Shown one piece after another: positions 8,145 through 10,272 of a stretch of DNA of 10,272 nucleotides. This DNA is from an uncultured Opitutia bacterium. Its GTDB lineage: Bacteria > Verrucomicrobiota > Verrucomicrobiae > Opitutales > UBA953. How positions within the stretch are numbered: the first letter of the stretch is position 1; every line of letters starts with the position of its first letter. Below the pieces are notes generated by a model, which was given only the letters and a program-made list of their open reading frames with translations, was not told where the DNA came from and searched no databases. Both the position numbers and the translations under genes were made by a program. Location: positions 1 through 10,272 of the forward strand of contig CAIOLH010000012.1 in assembly GCA_903859115.1 (NCBI GenBank), in the 5' to 3' direction.

Positions 8145-9023
8145 TTACTTTACCCCTACTAATGCGGCAAGGCTAGCACCGCAGGCACAAACGCAACAGC
8201 AACTTACAATGCCCCACATGAACCATACGCCAAAAACCTTAAACGGACTTACCTTTAAAACAGCGGCAGTAGCTCGGCAGGAAATAATAATCGAGGGAAT
8301 CGCGGAGAGGAGTACTAAAAAGAAATATATTTTATAAGGAGCCGTGAGCAGTATTAAAGCTGAGCATAAATTAAGTGCGGATAAGCTGATAATTAAAGCT
8401 ACCACTGTTTTTTCGAGAGATACATTTTCTCTAAAGAGTTTTAATCCGAGCCAGAGAAAAACTCCGAAGAGAGCGATAAAGAAGGGGTAAAAAAGAGTGT
8501 AACAAATAACTCCAAACCATGCGGAGACGGGGGCGGTGGTGGTGTTTTCAAGTTGGCGAATTGCGTCGGCAAATTTAACGGAATCTACCGATGTTAAAAA
8601 TTCTGCAATATTTTGGTTAATATCATTCGTACACAGTTGTCCAAAGATACTGAAAGGTGCTAATAATAGTGCGGTGATATAGGCAAAGGCGATATACTGC
8701 TTAAAACCAAAAGTGCCGGACGAAAAAGTTGCATACGGTGAAAGTAGTGCACCCTTAATGGTCTCGAAATAACTCCCTATGGATCGACTTTTTTCCCAAG
8801 GTACTGTGATAGAAAGATTATTCGATTGAGGAATAACGTCGGGCGGAACAGCTGATATCACTCCAGCGAACTCACTCCACTGTGCGAGCATCACCCAGGT
8901 GGACATTCCTTCGCGCCAGGCGAGATCGGTCATCAAAAATTTTCCGCTCTGTAAGCCTGATACTACTTCTTCGACTGAAAATACTCCGAGCGAGGAAGAA
9001 TCGCGGGCGACGTGAATTTGCAT
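8145..9023 (-). CDS. GYF_2 (DUF4339) domain protein with a polytopic membrane region
   Basis: The N-terminal 58 residues resemble the GYF_2 domain: a short strand, a GVFSVEEVVSGLQSGKF helix, then TDLAWREGMSTWVMLAQW with the typical W-EGM--W spacing. GYF_2 domains are thought to be protein-interaction modules. A linker (about 59-85) leads to a membrane part with about five helices (110-129, 168-195, 205-227, 230-247, 262-283) that recalls Yip1-like proteins; that comparison is tentative. The C-terminal helix carries an unusual cysteine cluster, CCCVCAC (275-281). The ATG lacks a Shine-Dalgarno sequence; a promoter candidate places the transcription start almost at the ATG. This is the first gene of a likely operon with DUF2752 and the nuclease. 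Function is unknown. The stretch uses A/T-richer codons than accBC. Confidence 0.75.
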   Translation of the reverse strand: MQIHVARDSSSLGVFSVEEVVSGLQSGKFLMTDLAWREGMSTWVMLAQWSEFAGVISAVPPDVIPQSNNLSITVPWEKSRSIGSYFETIKGALLSPYATFSSGTFGFKQYIAFAYITALLLAPFSIFGQLCTNDINQNIAEFLTSVDSVKFADAIRQLENTTTAPVSAWFGVICYTLFYPFFIALFGVFLWLGLKLFRENVSLEKTVVALIISLSALNLCSALILLTAPYKIYFFLVLLSAIPSIIISCRATAAVLKVSPFKVFGVWFMWGIVSCCCVCACGASLAALVGVK

Positions 9024-9029
9024 AATTTA

Positions 9030-9058
9030 TTTATGTAAAAATGCGATGATGTCGACAA
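9030..9058 (-). promoter_or_regulatory. Candidate sigma70-like promoter for the GYF_2-DUF2752-nuclease cluster
   Basis: On the minus strand, TTGTCG (9058-9053; 4 of 6 matches to TTGACA) is followed after exactly 17 bases by CATAAA (9035-9030; 4 of 6 to TATAAT). Only 6 bases separate the -10 from the ATG at 9023, so the transcript would start at or next to the start codon (leaderless). That would explain the missing ribosome binding site. The surroundings are A/T-rich, so chance matches are easy. Confidence 0.35.
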
Positions 9059-9083
9059 GCCCAACCTATGTGAATGGGTGTCG
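9053..9083 (-). terminator. Imperfect stem-loop downstream of tRNA-Arg, possible weak terminator
   Basis: On the minus strand, CGACA-CCC pairs with GGG-TGTCG with two unpaired bases (CU) on the 3' side and a 13-base loop. TTTTT occurs 11 bases after the stem (9041-9037), too far for a canonical intrinsic terminator. The 3' arm overlaps the -35 of the candidate promoter, so the two readings compete. Confidence 0.22.
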
Positions 9084-9093
9084 TCTAATAAAG

Positions 9094-9171
9094 TGGTGAG
9101 GAGGGCGGGGCTCGAACCCGCGACCCGCAGCTTAGAAGGCTGCTGCTCTAATCCAACTGAGCTACCCCCTC
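9094..9171 (-). tRNA. tRNA-Arg (anticodon UCU), CCA encoded
   Basis: A full cloverleaf can be folded by eye on the minus strand. The acceptor stem GAGGGGG pairs with CCTCCTC with one G-U at position 5-68. The D arm is GCTC/GAGC. The anticodon stem GCAGC/GCTGC encloses the loop CTTCTAA with anticodon TCT (9136-9134). The variable loop is five bases (GGGTC), and the T arm is GCGGG-TTCGAGC-CCCGC. The discriminator is A (9097) and CCA is encoded (9096-9094). UCU reads AGA (and AGG by wobble) as arginine. It lies 50 bases after folE2 on the same strand. Confidence 0.95.
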
Positions 9172-9188
9172 GTTCCGACAAACCTAGG

Positions 9189-9213
9189 CGGCTGCCAGAG
9201 ATTGGGCAAGCCG
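9189..9213 (-). terminator. GC-rich stem-loop just after folE2
   Basis: CGGC-T-TGCC pairs with GGCA-GCCG: eight base pairs with one bulged base and an 8-base loop, starting 9 bases after the folE2 stop. It is followed by CCUAGGUUUG rather than a run of U, so it could be a weak terminator, a 3'-end stabiliser, or a structure in a folE2-tRNA transcript that is later processed. Confidence 0.35.
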
Positions 9214-9221
9214 TCAGAAAA

Positions 9222-10184
9222 TTAACAAATCAAATCTCTAAACTGGCTGAAATCAGCCGAAAGTCCGCTCGGCATACCCTTATTAATTACCGAAACGGCA
9301 TCATGCGAGTGCAAGGACTCTAAGTGAGAGCAAGCGATGACGAAATCGCGCACCCTTAAATCGCGATCGAATTGTTCGTAAATAACGCGAGCAGCGTCTT
9401 CAACGAACTTAGAGTAGGCACCATTCAGCTCTGCGAAGGCCTGTTCGTCTTCGCGCTTCACCATGACTTGAGTCTCGGTGTGGATAGCGGCGAGACAGAG
9501 TTCCTGCATGTCTTCGATGAATAAACTCTTGGACGGAGAAACCTCCGCAACCACGCGAGCTTTGGAACGTTGCGAGTGAGGAATACCGTAAACTTCGCGC
9601 TCTTCGCGGGCGTGTTCGGTTAATTCAGCCGAACAAGGACAGGCCGATGAGTAGACGAAATCTAAATGAATATAGCGACGAACGCGGTCAAGGTCATCGA
9701 TGGTTCCTTCCAGCACAGCGCGGTAATATTGCCAGCCTTCGAGACCCGAGCGGAGTGATTTTTGTAAAATAGGATAACGCAGTTCGACTAAGATTCGGGC
9801 GCGACTGCAATCGAGATCCTTCTTATAACGAATTAAAATTTCTTCGAGTAATTCATGCGAGAGCACACGATCCTTGAATTCGTAAAACGTGCGCATAATG
9901 CGCGACATATTAATGCCCTTGCGGTCAGCACCGAGAGAAACGGTGCCCGTGATGGTACATTCCAGAGGGATGGGCTTACCGTCGCGGGCTGCGACTAACA
10001 TCGGTAAACGAAAACCAGAAATACCTACATGTTGAATAGGCACGTTGGCGCCTTGTATCTGCGAGGCATCTTTATTTTGCATATCGGGCAACGTGGCTCG
10101 ATAAGCGTCATCGGCCTTAAAATTCTTATCGTAGTTACGTGAAAGATCGCGGCTGGATAAGGGTGACTTGGGTCGACGAGTCAT
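9222..10184 (-). CDS. folE2: GTP cyclohydrolase IB, FolE2 type
   Basis: The enzyme converts GTP to 7,8-dihydroneopterin triphosphate, the first step to tetrahydrofolate and to the queuosine precursor preQ0. FolE2 (COG1469) is unrelated in detail to FolE and can use metals other than zinc. The 320 residues show its landmarks in order: LPDMQNKD (32-39), [14 protein letters not shown] (48-61), KGINMSRIM (89-97), the metal-cysteine motif [11 protein letters not shown] (178-188), GIPHSQRS (200-207), the acidic [18 protein letters not shown] region (233-250), and the histidine motif ESLHSHDAV (289-297). The cysteine, histidine and glutamate positions expected for the active site are present, so it should be functional. 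The ATG at 10184 is the first in frame and gives a normal N-terminus, but has no Shine-Dalgarno sequence. Zur often controls folE2 in other bacteria; I see no clear Zur-type palindrome in the 60 bases upstream. Confidence 0.95.
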   Translation of the reverse strand: MTRRPKSPLSSRDLSRNYDKNFKADDAYRATLPDMQNKDASQIQGANVPIQHVGISGFRLPMLVAARDGKPIPLECTITGTVSLGADRKGINMSRIMRTFYEFKDRVLSHELLEEILIRYKKDLDCSRARILVELRYPILQKSLRSGLEGWQYYRAVLEGTIDDLDRVRRYIHLDFVYSSACPCSAELTEHAREEREVYGIPHSQRSKARVVAEVSPSKSLFIEDMQELCLAAIHTETQVMVKREDEQAFAELNGAYSKFVEDAARVIYEQFDRDLRVRDFVIACSHLESLHSHDAVSVINKGMPSGLSADFSQFRDLIC

Positions 10185-10195
10185 AGTTTAAAGAT

Positions 10196-10216
10196 TTAGC
10201 TTTTAGCGAGATTAGC
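10196..10216 (-). repeat. Three GCTAA direct repeats in the folE2 leader
   Basis: On the minus strand GCTAA occurs three times at 10216-10212, 10207-10203 and 10200-10196, with start spacings of 9 and 7 bases, within 35 bases upstream of the folE2 ATG. The unit is only five bases in an A/T-rich leader, so it may be chance, but it is the only repeated element between folE2 and the upstream tRNA. Confidence 0.3.
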
Positions 10217-10244
10217 AAATGGGCTACGAAATTTTTCTCTGCAC

Positions 10245-10272
10245 TGGAGCCACCTGCCGGATTTGAACCGGC
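10245..10272 (-). tRNA. 3' end of a tRNA cut by the window edge, isotype undetermined
   Basis: The minus strand shows a complete T arm GCCGG-TTCAAAT-CCGGC (10272-10256), the 3' acceptor strand AGGTGGC (10255-10249), a U discriminator (10248) and an encoded CCA (10247-10245). The anticodon lies outside the window. The acceptor 5' strand is predicted to read GCCACCT. U73 occurs mainly in Thr, Gly and Cys tRNAs of bacteria; the GCC start favours Thr a little, but this is a guess. It lies 60 bases upstream of folE2 on the same strand. Confidence 0.85.

Noticed and set aside
9078..9323. Open frame on the plus strand with GLEPATRS-like peptide, and the opposite frame at 8963-9181 with SSVGLEQQPSKLRVAGSSPAL
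   Set aside because: Both are translations across the tRNA-Arg gene; these peptide strings are well-known false proteins made from tRNA sequence.

Overview
The window reads as an ordinary chromosomal stretch of a Gram-negative bacterium. The best guess is Verrucomicrobiota, perhaps the Opitutae side. That guess rests on a DUF4340 protein coupled to a large AsmA-like protein, a GYF_2-domain membrane protein, zinc-independent-type FolE2, and inner-membrane/periplasm-directed proteins throughout. It is inference from gene families, not a phylogenetic result. I see no phage, insertion sequence, CRISPR array or rRNA.

Layout. Plus strand, 1-6765: a DUF4340 protein cut by the left edge (1-1158) overlaps by 4 bases a 914-residue AsmA-like envelope protein (1155-3899). 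After a 64-base gap carrying the only strong Shine-Dalgarno sequence in the window come accB (3964-4434, TTG start) and accC (4451-5827). These encode the biotin carrier and biotin carboxylase of acetyl-CoA carboxylase. A PrmB-type ribosomal protein L3 glutamine methyltransferase follows (5824-6765) and overlaps accC by 4 bases.

Minus strand, 10272-6773, in transcription order: the 3' end of a tRNA cut by the right edge (10245-10272), folE2 for GTP cyclohydrolase IB (10184-9222), a stem-loop, tRNA-Arg(UCU) with encoded CCA (9171-9094), and a tight three-gene cluster. The cluster encodes a GYF_2-domain polytopic membrane protein (9023-8145), a DUF2752 membrane protein (8137-7715) and a membrane-anchored NUC1-type DNA/RNA non-specific endonuclease (7714-6773). 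The two strands converge with only 7 bases between prmB and the nuclease gene.

How the genes relate. accB and accC form the first half of acetyl-CoA carboxylase (biotin carboxylation) for fatty-acid synthesis; accA and accD are not here. prmB, folE2 and the tRNAs are housekeeping translation and cofactor genes. The DUF4340/AsmA pair is probably the tail of an envelope operon whose upstream members lie outside the window. The GYF_2-DUF2752-nuclease cluster is the least understood part: spacings of 7 and 0 bases suggest one transcript, but its shared function is unknown. I found no convincing new system; the cluster and a possible leaderless promoter in front of it are the best leads. There is no gene-free stretch longer than 70 bases.
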